Position numbers and translations under genes: made by a program | Origin: DASSSY01 sp035708205 | GTDB taxonomy: Bacteria; Bacteroidota; Bacteroidia; Chitinophagales; Chitinophagaceae | Length of the DNA stretch: 64,000 nucleotides | NCBI GenBank assembly: GCA_035708205.1 | Contig: DASSSY010000008.1 | Span: 322,561 to 386,560, forward strand | Direction of reading: 5' to 3' | Shown here: positions 7,905 to 16,299 of the stretch, one piece after another | Layout: every line of letters begins with the position of its first letter | Numbering within the stretch: the stretch's first letter is position 1 | Notes under the pieces: generated by a model | Database searches by the model: none | What the model saw: the letters and a program-made list of their open reading frames with translations, nothing else | What the model was told of the DNA's origin: nothing

Positions 7905-8516
7905 ATGGTCGAAGCCTATATCCATCACTCTCTCAGCTGGCGTCAGGATAAAATTTACAGAAACGGTAGCCAATGCTTTGCCCATCCCGCTGGCCGCCCG
8001 GAGGAGATTCTTTTGGCCTCTTATAAAGCCCTGGAGTTGAGCTATCTCAAATTTTTCAAGATGGATATGCTAAGCCGTCTGGGCGTTCTGGCGATGGAAT
8101 GGCTTTGCCCGGATATTGACCACAGCCGGCCGTTTGACACGGGTATTATATGCAGCACCCATCATGGTTCTCTCGTAGTGGACAAGGCTTTTGACCATAG
8201 CCGGGAAAGCTTTGCCAGTCCCGCTTTATTTGTTTATACGTTGCCCAACATTGCCTTAGGCGAGATCTGTATCCGCAATAAGATCAAAGGCCCCCAGATT
8301 TGCCTCATTGAAGAAAAGACTAATGCCGGATTACTTTGTGATAATGCTCTGAACATATTGAAAAAAAAACGTGCCCGAAATTGTATTACAGGACATATCG
8401 ATGCTACTGAAGAATCACTTTTCGTTGATCTGGCTTGGATTTCCGATGCTTCGGATGATAAAGCTGATATTCCTTTAACTGCTGAAAATCTTGCCAGAAT
8501 GTTTGAGCAACGCTAA
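7905..8516 (+). CDS. Ketosynthase-like protein (Ketoacyl-synt_2 type), probably non-catalytic
   Basis: 203 residues from the ATG at 7905. It resembles the N-terminal half of a beta-ketoacyl synthase: GIICSTHHGSLVVDKAF matches the KAS segment with the conserved G..GT.YG, and ASPALFVYTLPNIALGEICI...KGPQ matches the P..FP..VPN...G.I....KGP region that precedes the active-site Cys. After KGPQ no TAC motif follows, so the nucleophile is missing. Such short proteins accompany full ketosynthases in aryl-polyene and flexirubin pigment clusters, where a chain-length-factor-like role is supposed. The complete ketosynthase starts five bases downstream. The function assignment is inference. Confidence 0.65.
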   Translation: MVEAYIHHSLSWRQDKIYRNGSQCFAHPAGRPEEILLASYKALELSYLKFFKMDMLSRLGVLAMEWLCPDIDHSRPFDTGIICSTHHGSLVVDKAFDHSRESFASPALFVYTLPNIALGEICIRNKIKGPQICLIEEKTNAGLLCDNALNILKKKRARNCITGHIDATEESLFVDLAWISDASDDKADIPLTAENLARMFEQR

Positions 8517-8521
8517 AGCCT

Positions 8522-9763
8522 ATGAACGAAAGAATTGTTATTGCCAGTCTGGGTATTGTTTCCGCTGTTGGCGAAGATGTCGACGCCACTTTGAAAAGCC
8601 TGCAAAGCGGGCGATCCGGTATCAGCGCAGGCCCCAAGCATTTGTCCGCAAAGCTGACTTTACCGGTTGGAGAAATTGATTGTAGCCATGAAAGGCTCAT
8701 TTCAATCATCAGGGAAAGATTGCCCTCCGAGGCACAAAAGATGCTGTCGTTTTTGGAGCGGCCGGGAATGCCGAGAAGTGTGCTGTTAAGTATTTTGGCA
8801 GGATTGGAGGCCTGGAGGCCTGTTCGGAACTATTCTCATAAGCTGAGAGCCGGGATCGTTTCCGCCAATACTGTTGGCGGCATGGACATTACCGAAGAGC
8901 ATTTTGAGGCATATAAAGATCATCCGGGAAGTTTTGATTTTTCGGTATTTCGCCACCACGAGTGTTGCCGTGTAACCGAATGGACACAAAGGTTTCTGGG
9001 TATCCGGGGATGGTCTGGGACGATCAGTACGGCCTGTTCTTCTTCCGCCAACAGCCTGATAACCGCCGCAAGGTTATTGGCCCAAGACCATCTTGATATG
9101 GTTTTGGCCGGCGGTGTAGATGCCCTGACGGCATTTACCATGAACGGCTTTAATGCCCTGAAGATATTAGATCAGGATCCCTGTCAGCCTTTTGATGAGC
9201 ACCGGAGAGGGCTTAATCTCGGAGAAGGCGCTGCTTATATCGTGCTTTGCCGGGAATCTACGGCAAAGGCCCTGGGATTTCCGTTCATCGCTGTCTTGTC
9301 CGGTTATGCCAATAGCAATGACGCTTTTCATCAAACGGCCTCTTCGCCGGAGGGAACCGGTAATATCTTAGCCATGACCAACGCGCTGAAAAAAGCAGGA
9401 CTGGGCATGGCCGACATTGATTACATCAACCTGCACGGTACCGGTACTGACAATAATGATTTTTCCGAAGGTAGGGCCATCCAGGCGATTTGTGAAGCGC
9501 AGGGGGATCCTGTTCCCGCGGCGAGCTCGACGAAGGCTTTTACCGGCCATACGCTCGGCGCTGCGGGTGCGGTCGAGGCCGTTTTTTCCTGCCTGGCCAT
9601 CCGGGAGCATGCCATTTGGCCGCATTTACGTTTGAAAACGCCCATGGCCGCATTTGACTGGCGGCCGCAAACCATTTTCAAACGACAAAACGTTCGTCAT
9701 GTGCTGTCCAACTCATTCGGCTTTGGGGGCAATTGCAGTACCTTGATCTTTTCAAAGGGATAA
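8522..9763 (+). CDS. Beta-ketoacyl-[ACP] synthase (FabF-like)
   Basis: 413 residues, standard FabF length. The thiolase-fold active site is complete: STACSSSANS with nucleophile Cys172, HGTGTDNND with His305, and TKAFTGHTLGAAGAVE with Lys338 and His343. GGVDALTAFTMNGF and the C-terminal SNSFGFGGNCSTLIF are also family standard. It condenses malonyl-ACP with an acyl-ACP. No ACP, ketoreductase or dehydratase gene lies beside it, so it is not the housekeeping fab cluster. Pairing with a short ketosynthase-like partner suggests aryl-polyene or flexirubin-type pigment synthesis, or a stray piece of such a cluster. Start ATG at 8522, five bases after the partner's stop. Confidence 0.88.
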   Translation: MNERIVIASLGIVSAVGEDVDATLKSLQSGRSGISAGPKHLSAKLTLPVGEIDCSHERLISIIRERLPSEAQKMLSFLERPGMPRSVLLSILAGLEAWRPVRNYSHKLRAGIVSANTVGGMDITEEHFEAYKDHPGSFDFSVFRHHECCRVTEWTQRFLGIRGWSGTISTACSSSANSLITAARLLAQDHLDMVLAGGVDALTAFTMNGFNALKILDQDPCQPFDEHRRGLNLGEGAAYIVLCRESTAKALGFPFIAVLSGYANSNDAFHQTASSPEGTGNILAMTNALKKAGLGMADIDYINLHGTGTDNNDFSEGRAIQAICEAQGDPVPAASSTKAFTGHTLGAAGAVEAVFSCLAIREHAIWPHLRLKTPMAAFDWRPQTIFKRQNVRHVLSNSFGFGGNCSTLIFSKG

Positions 9764-9880
9764 CAAATCCTGCCGGCACCAGGGCCCTTTATGCCGTTAT
9801 TGCCAGATCCGGGCAAATGCCGCATGCTTTTTATCGGGATACCGGACAGCGCTGTTTTACGGGCTTTCGGCCGGCGGGTA

Positions 9881-9912
9881 TTGTGAAAATTCAATACTTT
9901 TGATTACCTTTG
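9881..9912 (+). promoter_or_regulatory. Promoter of plsY
   Basis: TTG (9881-9883), 21-base spacer, TACCTTTG (9905-9912): matches the Bacteroidota consensus. The plsY ATG is 35 bases further on. Confidence 0.65.
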
Positions 9913-9946
9913 CTTAGTAGATTTTTGCTATTTAGAAAACTAATTG

Positions 9947-10576
9947 ATGATTAATATATTGCTTGTCGTTATTGCTTACCTGCTGGGCTCCATTCCCACG
10001 TCCGTTTGGGTAAGCAAGAAAGTTTATGGTATTGACATCCGTGATTACGGTAGCGGAAATGCCGGTACGACCAATACTTTCCGCATCTTAGGAAAAGGTG
10101 CCGGGATCGCCGTTTTTATTGTTGATGTTTTGAAAGGCTGGGCAGCTGTTGAGATTTCCCGATTTTCCCAATATACCTGGGGCGGGGAGGCGATTGTTAA
10201 CCTGCAGATCATTTTAGGGCTTTGTGCTGTCATCGGGCATATCTTCCCTATTTGGGCGCGTTTCAGGGGCGGTAAAGGTATCGCCACCCTTTTTGGCATG
10301 ATCCTGGCCATTCACCCGGTGGTGGCGCTGAGCCTTGTAGGTGTTTTTGTGTTCATGCTGTTCCTGACCCGGTATGTTTCCCTGAGCTCTATTGCCGCTT
10401 CGGTGGCTTTTCCCCTACTGATCCTGTTCATTTTTAAAGATCAGGCTACGGAGGTTTCCTATAAGGTATTTGCCATCGCCACAGCCTGCATGGTGGTGTT
10501 GACCCATCATAAAAACATCGGGCGCCTGTTGGCGGGTAATGAAAGCAAAGTGCATATTCTGAAGAAAAAGAAATAA
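9947..10576 (+). CDS. plsY: Glycerol-3-phosphate acyltransferase PlsY
   Basis: 209 residues, a polytopic inner-membrane enzyme. The three cytoplasmic family motifs are visible: GSIPTSVW with YGSGNAGTTNTFR (residues about 14-45), GHIFPIWARFRGGKGIATLFG (about 100-120, Gly-rich acyl-phosphate site), and the C-terminal THHKNIGRLLAGNE. PlsY transfers an acyl group from acyl phosphate to glycerol 3-phosphate, the first step of phospholipid synthesis. I prefer the ATG at 9947 over the TTG three bases earlier. It has its own promoter and terminator, so appears monocistronic. Confidence 0.94.
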   Translation: MINILLVVIAYLLGSIPTSVWVSKKVYGIDIRDYGSGNAGTTNTFRILGKGAGIAVFIVDVLKGWAAVEISRFSQYTWGGEAIVNLQIILGLCAVIGHIFPIWARFRGGKGIATLFGMILAIHPVVALSLVGVFVFMLFLTRYVSLSSIAASVAFPLLILFIFKDQATEVSYKVFAIATACMVVLTHHKNIGRLLAGNESKVHILKKKK

Positions 10577-10637
10577 CGGCGAAACTGTGGTTAGGCCTTC
10601 ACCTGGCCAATTGCCAAAATACATTTTCAATATGATG

Positions 10638-10665
10638 AAAGCGGGTCGTATAGCCCGCTTTTCAT
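10638..10665 (+). terminator. Terminator after plsY
   Basis: AAAGCGGG-TCGTATAG-CCCGCTTTT: an 8-bp perfect stem with a T tract. Confidence 0.75.
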
Positions 10666-10863
10666 TATTGGTGGAATTATAAGATTTGAGGTTGAGGATA
10701 GGTTTTTTGGTAAGAAGCCGGCACGCTTATCTTCAACAGGAAAGGCTGACAAATTATGGGAGGTCCTTTCTATGAGCCGTTGGTTCACTGAAAACGATAG
10801 GGAATGGTTTGGTGTAAAAACTTTATCTTAAATTTACAGTATGGGTTTCAATAACCAGTAAAA

Positions 10864-11244
10864 ATGGAAATAGAACGACTCGACCATCTCGTTTTGACGG
10901 TGGCTGATATTGAAAAAACGGTGCAGTTTTACACAAATGTTTTAGGCTTTAAACTTATAACGTTTGGCAGGAACAGAAAGGCTTTAGTTTTTGGCAATCA
11001 AAAAATCAATCTTCATGAAAAAGGGAATGAGTTTGAGCCCAAGGCATATAAGCCCACCTACGGTTCTGCTGATTTGTGTTTTATTGTCAGGACAGACATA
11101 AAGGAAGTCCTGAAAGAATTGCAGGACAAAAATGTTGAGGTTATAGAAGGGATTGTGGAACGGACCGGCGCCACAGGGCGCATAAGCTCCGTTTGTTTCC
11201 GGGATCCTGACAATAATTTGATCGAAGTCAGCAACTATACCTGA
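10864..11244 (+). CDS. VOC (glyoxalase/bleomycin-resistance fold) protein
   Basis: 126 residues with two beta-alpha-beta-beta-beta modules. The start RLDHLVLTVADIEKTVQFY, the segment QKINLHEKGNEFEPKA and the end FRDPDNNLIEVSNY match the subgroup often labelled 'VOC family virulence protein' in databases; that name carries no known reaction. Probable metal ligands are His8, the His of INLHE and the Glu of LIEVS. It is a small cytoplasmic protein and stands alone. A near-match -7 element, TAAATTTA at 10829, lies 35 bases upstream. Confidence 0.85.
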   Translation: MEIERLDHLVLTVADIEKTVQFYTNVLGFKLITFGRNRKALVFGNQKINLHEKGNEFEPKAYKPTYGSADLCFIVRTDIKEVLKELQDKNVEVIEGIVERTGATGRISSVCFRDPDNNLIEVSNYT

Positions 11245-11277
11245 TCCATCCGGATAACGATTGGTTTTATATTAATG

Positions 11278-12579
11278 TCATGGATTCCGGAAAAGCCATT
11301 TGGCGACTTCCTTAAATGTGATCTTTTTGCCGTACAACAAGATCCCGGTCCGATAGATCTTGGCCGCTAAGCCGGTGGTCAGGATAAAGCCGATGACTAA
11401 CAGCGCTGCCGATAAAATAAGCTGCCAGGCCGGAACGCCAAAGGGTATCCGCGCCATCATGACAATAGGCGAGGTTAGCGGGAATAAGCTGCCAAAAACG
11501 GCCATGCCGCTGTTAGGATCCTTCAGGGCGGTGGTCATCAGCACAAAGGCGATAATAATGGGCAGGGTGATCGGCAGGGTAAATTGCTGGGAATCCTGCG
11601 GGTCGTCATTCACTAAACTGCCAACGGCCGCGTATAAAGCCGCATAAAGAAAATATCCGCCGAGAAAATAAAACAGGAACCAGCAAAGTATAGCGCCCCA
11701 ATTCATGTCGTTGAACAGGGATTGTAAGCCTGCAATCATCTCGGGATTATTAGCCATGGAGGCTTGGTGCATTATTTCGGGGCTCATGGCACCGTGTTGA
11801 AACATGTTGATGCCAACGGTTCCCAGAACCACACTGCCGACGGCTAGGAGCAATACTACCCATATAATGAATTGGGTCAGACCTACTAACGCTACTCCCA
11901 GGATCTTGCCGAGCATAAGCTGGTAAGGCTTTACGGAACTGATGATGATCTCGGCGATCCGGTTGGTCTTTTCTTCCATCACACTGCGCATCACGCTCAT
12001 GCCATAGATCAGCATGAACAGATAAAGCAAAAAGCCACAACCGTAACCCACCGCGAAGGAGGCCATGCCACCGCCTTCATGGCCTCCTTTTTCACTGATA
12101 TTGTGCAGACCGATGGTTTTGGCCTGCAGGTCGCTAATTTCACTGTTACTGATACCCGCCGTTGCCAATCGATGCCGGATAATGACTTTATTGAGGTCAT
12201 CGGTGATCTGTGCTTGCGCCGACAGGCCTAATTGTTCTTTGCTGTACAGTTCAAGATCGGTTTTGACCGCGGCATCAAACGGAGGAATGATCAGGACGGC
12301 ATCATATTTTCCGCTATTGACGGCCAGCTTTGCCGTTTCGGGATCAGTGTCCAGGTAATGGTAGTGGATATTATCGCTCTCCGGAAGCTTTTGCTCAAAA
12401 AAATGACTGCCGTCCAATACGGCTACGCTTTTTTCGCTGCTGCCTTTGATGGAGAGGTAGGCGATCAGCCAGGTCATGCCAACGAACAGCACAGGCATCA
12501 GCAGGGTCATGATGATAAATGAACGTTTCCGCACTCTTGTCAGGTATTCCCTTTGGATAATTAACCAGGACTTATGCAT
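11278..12579 (-). CDS. ABC-2 type transporter permease (NatB-like)
   Basis: 433 residues. One membrane segment at about 20-40 is followed by a large extracytoplasmic domain (about 45-170) and then five hydrophobic segments in the C-terminal half, the layout of the ABC2_membrane_3 / NatB exporters. MRSVMEEKTNRIAEIIISSVKPYQLMLGKILG is the conserved coupling region of this family. It forms an exporter with the ATPase encoded 52 bases upstream. Substrate not predictable; relatives export sodium, antibiotics or lipids. Confidence 0.87.
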   Translation of the reverse strand: MHKSWLIIQREYLTRVRKRSFIIMTLLMPVLFVGMTWLIAYLSIKGSSEKSVAVLDGSHFFEQKLPESDNIHYHYLDTDPETAKLAVNSGKYDAVLIIPPFDAAVKTDLELYSKEQLGLSAQAQITDDLNKVIIRHRLATAGISNSEISDLQAKTIGLHNISEKGGHEGGGMASFAVGYGCGFLLYLFMLIYGMSVMRSVMEEKTNRIAEIIISSVKPYQLMLGKILGVALVGLTQFIIWVVLLLAVGSVVLGTVGINMFQHGAMSPEIMHQASMANNPEMIAGLQSLFNDMNWGAILCWFLFYFLGGYFLYAALYAAVGSLVNDDPQDSQQFTLPITLPIIIAFVLMTTALKDPNSGMAVFGSLFPLTSPIVMMARIPFGVPAWQLILSAALLVIGFILTTGLAAKIYRTGILLYGKKITFKEVAKWLFRNP

Positions 12580-12631
12580 AATAAAATTATTTTTCTGTTC
12601 TTGAAATGGATTTTGAACTGGAGCTTTATCC

Positions 12632-13537
12632 TTAAAGCTTGGGCATATCCTGTACCAACCGGATAAAAATTTCGTTCAAGGTGGGCAACACCTCGTTAAA
12701 CCCGAGGATTTGATTATGGCCCCGGATAAAATGGTCTAGAACGGCATTGCTGTCATGACCTTCATCCAGGTGGAAAGCCAGATGATTGCCTTCCAGGCTT
12801 ATGAGGGTAATATTTTGAGGAAGATCGGCCGGTTTTTCGGCCAGATCGATTTTGAATATATTTTCTTTGAACTGTTGCCGGATTTCATAAATATTACCTT
12901 CCAATATTTTATGCCCCTGGTTGATCAGGATGATCCGGTTGCAGATTTCCTCTACCTGCTCCATGCGGTGGGTGCTGAAAATAATGGTGGTGCCGTTTTG
13001 AGCCAGCCGGAAAATCTCGTCTTTCAGGACATTGGTGTTTACAGGGTCCAGGCCGCTGAAAGGCTCGTCCAGGATGAGTAGTTGTGGCTGGTGGACGACC
13101 GTCGCTACAAACTGGAGCTTTTGGCTCATGCCTTTGCTCAGATCGGCTACTTTTTTGGGCCACCAGTCATTCATGTCCAAGCGCTCAAACCATTCACGAC
13201 ATCTTTTTTGGGCTTCGGAACGGGAAAGTCCTTTCAGTTCGGCAAGATATAAAACCTGTTCGCCAACCTTCATTTTTTTATACAAACCGCGCTCTTCCGG
13301 CATATAGCCCATAAGATCAGTGTGGCGCCCGGATAGGGGCTCGCCATTCATGAGTATCCGGCCGGCATCCGGATAGAAAATACCGGTGATCATCCGCAGA
13401 AGCGTGCTTTTTCCCGCGCCATTCGGTCCCAGGAGCCCGAAAATGCTGCCTTGTGGAATGTCAAAGCTGATATCATCTACCGCTTTTTTAGCGGCATAAT
13501 ATTTTTTGAGATGTTGGATGGAAAGCAAGGGGGCCAT
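12632..13537 (-). CDS. ABC transporter ATP-binding protein (NatA-like)
   Basis: 301 residues. Walker A GPNGAGKST near residue 38, signature LSKGMSQKLQ near 138, Walker B LLILDEPFSGLDP near 157 and the switch His in STHRMEQVEE are all present. A C-terminal extension of about 80 residues after the nucleotide-binding domain is common in this subgroup. It powers the permease encoded next. It follows tsaE after 33 bases, so the three genes probably share a transcript, though tsaE has no functional link to export. Confidence 0.92.
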   Translation of the reverse strand: MAPLLSIQHLKKYYAAKKAVDDISFDIPQGSIFGLLGPNGAGKSTLLRMITGIFYPDAGRILMNGEPLSGRHTDLMGYMPEERGLYKKMKVGEQVLYLAELKGLSRSEAQKRCREWFERLDMNDWWPKKVADLSKGMSQKLQFVATVVHQPQLLILDEPFSGLDPVNTNVLKDEIFRLAQNGTTIIFSTHRMEQVEEICNRIILINQGHKILEGNIYEIRQQFKENIFKIDLAEKPADLPQNITLISLEGNHLAFHLDEGHDSNAVLDHFIRGHNQILGFNEVLPTLNEIFIRLVQDMPKL

Positions 13538-13570
13538 CGGGTGTTTATTTTTGAAACCTGGAGAAACTAT

Positions 13571-14035
13571 TTATGATTTGGTTGCCGGCCGGCTAACGGT
13601 TAATTTCCGCCTTTCCGGCGATATGTCCGGTTGAAAATACAAATGCAAAGTGTTATCTGGTAATAATTCGGGCGCATTTTCAGACCATTCGACAATGCAC
13701 CAGGCATATTGCTCTCCGAGCATATCCTCAATACCCGCCATTCGCGCTTCTTCTTCATCTCTCAGCCGGTACCAGTCGGTGTGGTAAATGATCTGCTCCT
13801 GTCCCGTTTGATCTTCGAACGCGTATTGATTGACCAGGGAAAATGTCGGGCTGTCGGGCGTTTCCCTGACATTTAAATAATGGCAGAGGGCAGCGGTAAA
13901 AGTCGTTTTACCGGCACCTAGCTCGCCATGAAGCGCCAGCACCTTATGCTTTTGCAAGAGGGGTATGAGCTTTATAATCAAATCTGGTAATTCGGCTAAT
14001 GTATAATGGAATGAATCCTGTATGCTCGAAATCAT
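13571..14035 (-). CDS. tsaE: tRNA threonylcarbamoyladenosine biosynthesis ATPase TsaE
   Basis: 154 residues. Walker A GELGAGKTTF (Lys43), SPTFSLVNQY after the switch region, and HTDWYRLRDEEEA are the TsaE signature. TsaE is the ATPase of the bacterial TsaB-TsaD-TsaE complex that makes t6A37 in ANN-decoding tRNAs, in the cytoplasm. The start at 14035 lies 28 bases after the terminator of the upstream gene. Confidence 0.92.
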   Translation of the reverse strand: MISSIQDSFHYTLAELPDLIIKLIPLLQKHKVLALHGELGAGKTTFTAALCHYLNVRETPDSPTFSLVNQYAFEDQTGQEQIIYHTDWYRLRDEEEARMAGIEDMLGEQYAWCIVEWSENAPELLPDNTLHLYFQPDISPERRKLTVSRPATKS

Positions 14036-14063
14036 TTGTTGAGGTATTAAAAACGGACGAAAG

Positions 14064-14100
14064 GTAAGAAAAAAGGCTGACCAATAATGGAAAGCCTTTT
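14064..14100 (-). terminator. Terminator of the type IX cargo gene
   Basis: Minus-strand AAAAGGCT ... AGCCTTTTTTC: 8-bp perfect stem around a 14-base loop, then a T tract. It lies 32 bases past the stop at 14133. Confidence 0.7.
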
Positions 14101-14132
14101 AATTGCGTATGCTCAGTGCCGTTAGTTGGTTC

Positions 14133-16154
14133 TTACCGGATAAGCGTTACCGTGCCCGTTTTCCGGTAACGTTCACCCGTATTGGCACAGTTGGCATCTA
14201 CTTCCCAGACATAAACGCCCGCCGGTGCTTCCTTGCCGTCAACCATACCGTCCCAGGCGCCGTTGAGATCTGTAGTCGTAAAGACTTCCTTACCCCAGCG
14301 GTCAAAGATCTTAAAGTAATTGATTTTGACAAATTGCTGGTTCAACAACCGGAACTTGTTGGTCAGGCTATTCACGCTGCCGGGTGTGAAGGCATTAGGC
14401 AGATGAATATCGTCACATGGAACCCTGACATTTACAGAATCAATAGCCTGGCAGCCGTCACCGTTGGACACGTGAAGGTAATAGGTCAGATCGTAAGGCG
14501 GACGCGCTTCGGTGATGGCCGTGCCGGTTGATTGGGTAATGCCGATATCCGGCGTCCATAAAAAGGAATAGCCAGTACCCACCGTGGTTTCCGCGCCACC
14601 TAAAATAGTGGTCGCGCCATCTTTAATGACCCTGTCCGGGCCGGCGTCGGCCTTAATTTTACTGACGGTTACGGTAATGGTATCCGGGACGATGCATCTG
14701 GGAGAGAAGTAGGTCGTCACATGATAATCGGTGGTATAATCCGGATGGACCGTAACAAAATGGCCTCTTAACGTATCAATGTCAAAATCCGGATCCCATA
14801 TAATGCTGTCGGCGCCAAAAGAAAGCGCGTTTAACCTGGCGGCATTACCTTCGCAGATCATAGTGTCATTAGAGACTGTAATGGGCGGATGCTCGATAAT
14901 TTTAACTTGACGGCAGACCGTTTGAACGGAAGGCAGCCCCTGGTTAATGGTCAGGTAAATGCTGTATATGCCCGGTTCATTATAGGCAAATGGCGGCGGA
15001 ATGCGCCGATCTGAATGAGGAATGGTCGAATTGGTGCATGGGCGGAACATGATCTTGCTGATTTCATTCCCGGCGTCAAGGGCAAACATGAATAATGTAC
15101 CGTTTTCATCTTTGATGTTAGAAAGATAATATGGCTGGTCAAATCCGGCGACATTGCCCTGGTTGACGGAGATCGGTTGGTTGGCGATGGACTGGGCATC
15201 CCATTTTAAGGTCACCAGGCTGTTGGTCCCATAATTCAGGACATAACCATAATAAGCTTCACAGCCTTTGGTAATGGTAATACCCACCGGACGCTTGATA
15301 CGGTTGTTAAAATTGCCAAGGTTGATCACAAAGGGGATATTGTCCAGGGAGGTTCCGAAACTGATCCGGTCAACGGTGTTGTTTCCTTTGTTGGTCACAA
15401 ATAAATGCCAGTTGCCCAATTCGGTAATGCCGGCCAGGCCTGAAACGTTGGAAAAATTATTGTCGATATTTCCTAAAACCGTTACCGTTGGCACGGACAA
15501 TAGATCAGAGCCGAATGCCAGTCTTATCAGAGAGTCATGCTGGTCAAAGGTAAAGCCGTACCAGTCCGCATCGTCTTTGGCAATAAACAATTGCTTGGGG
15601 ACATTCAGACTGGGCATTATGCCCAGGTCAACCGTATCTGAAGGCATGGTTTGAACGCCGTTGGCAAAATCAAACCGAACCAGTTTTGAGTTTGAGGCGT
15701 TAGTACCGGAAATGGTAAAGATATGGTAGTGGCTGTCATCTCCTTTTACGGCATAAAGTCCTTTAGGGTTATCGACATGCCCGACGATGGTCACTAATGA
15801 GGGTTGGCCTTCGAGGCCCTGCAGGTAGCGGCTGCGCAGCAAATCACCATTTTGGTTAAAATGATAAGTAAAAGACACGCCAGACTGTTCTACTAAGGCA
15901 ATACCCACGGGGTCATCTAAAGTCGGCATAGCGCCGGTGTTGACGCCGTCAGGAGCTGAAAACAAATCCGGCGGGCAAAAGGACCATGAATAATTTTGAG
16001 CGCCATTAATAATATGAGTAGGCGAAAGATAGCTTCCTGCACAGACAGAGTCAGGAAGCTGGAAGAGATCAACATCGACTTGTGCCCGGGCACTATCGGA
16101 AAAGGATAAAAAGGCAAATATTGACGTTGCAATCCAAAGTAACTTTTTGCTCAT
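14133..16154 (-). CDS. Secreted protein with type IX (type B) gliding-motility C-terminal domain
   Basis: 673 residues from the ATG at 16154; an in-frame TTG seven codons earlier is less likely because MSKKLLWIATSIFAF...ARAQ is a standard signal peptide. Residues about 40-370 hold weak 45-50-residue repeats (GIALVEQSG, GLYAVKGDD, GLAGITELGNWHLFVTNKG, GITITKG) that suggest a beta-propeller. Then PKD/Ig-like regions follow. The last 90 residues (HLPNAFTPGS, FKIFDRWGKEVF, GAWDGMVDGKEAPAGVYVWEV, TGTVTLIR) are the CHU_C / TIGR04131 domain that routes type B cargo through the type IX secretion system. Substrate binding is unknown. Confidence 0.88.
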   Translation of the reverse strand: MSKKLLWIATSIFAFLSFSDSARAQVDVDLFQLPDSVCAGSYLSPTHIINGAQNYSWSFCPPDLFSAPDGVNTGAMPTLDDPVGIALVEQSGVSFTYHFNQNGDLLRSRYLQGLEGQPSLVTIVGHVDNPKGLYAVKGDDSHYHIFTISGTNASNSKLVRFDFANGVQTMPSDTVDLGIMPSLNVPKQLFIAKDDADWYGFTFDQHDSLIRLAFGSDLLSVPTVTVLGNIDNNFSNVSGLAGITELGNWHLFVTNKGNNTVDRISFGTSLDNIPFVINLGNFNNRIKRPVGITITKGCEAYYGYVLNYGTNSLVTLKWDAQSIANQPISVNQGNVAGFDQPYYLSNIKDENGTLFMFALDAGNEISKIMFRPCTNSTIPHSDRRIPPPFAYNEPGIYSIYLTINQGLPSVQTVCRQVKIIEHPPITVSNDTMICEGNAARLNALSFGADSIIWDPDFDIDTLRGHFVTVHPDYTTDYHVTTYFSPRCIVPDTITVTVSKIKADAGPDRVIKDGATTILGGAETTVGTGYSFLWTPDIGITQSTGTAITEARPPYDLTYYLHVSNGDGCQAIDSVNVRVPCDDIHLPNAFTPGSVNSLTNKFRLLNQQFVKINYFKIFDRWGKEVFTTTDLNGAWDGMVDGKEAPAGVYVWEVDANCANTGERYRKTGTVTLIR

Positions 16155-16299
16155 ACTTTCGTTTGTGAAATTCAATTGTTATAATTCTCTTTTTTTGACC
16201 GCCTTAATTTCAAGGCAGGCAAAAGATTGGCTAATGTAATAAGTTTTCAGGAAACTTTTATAAACTTTTGCTATTTTTATTTTTTTAAAACAATTAACC

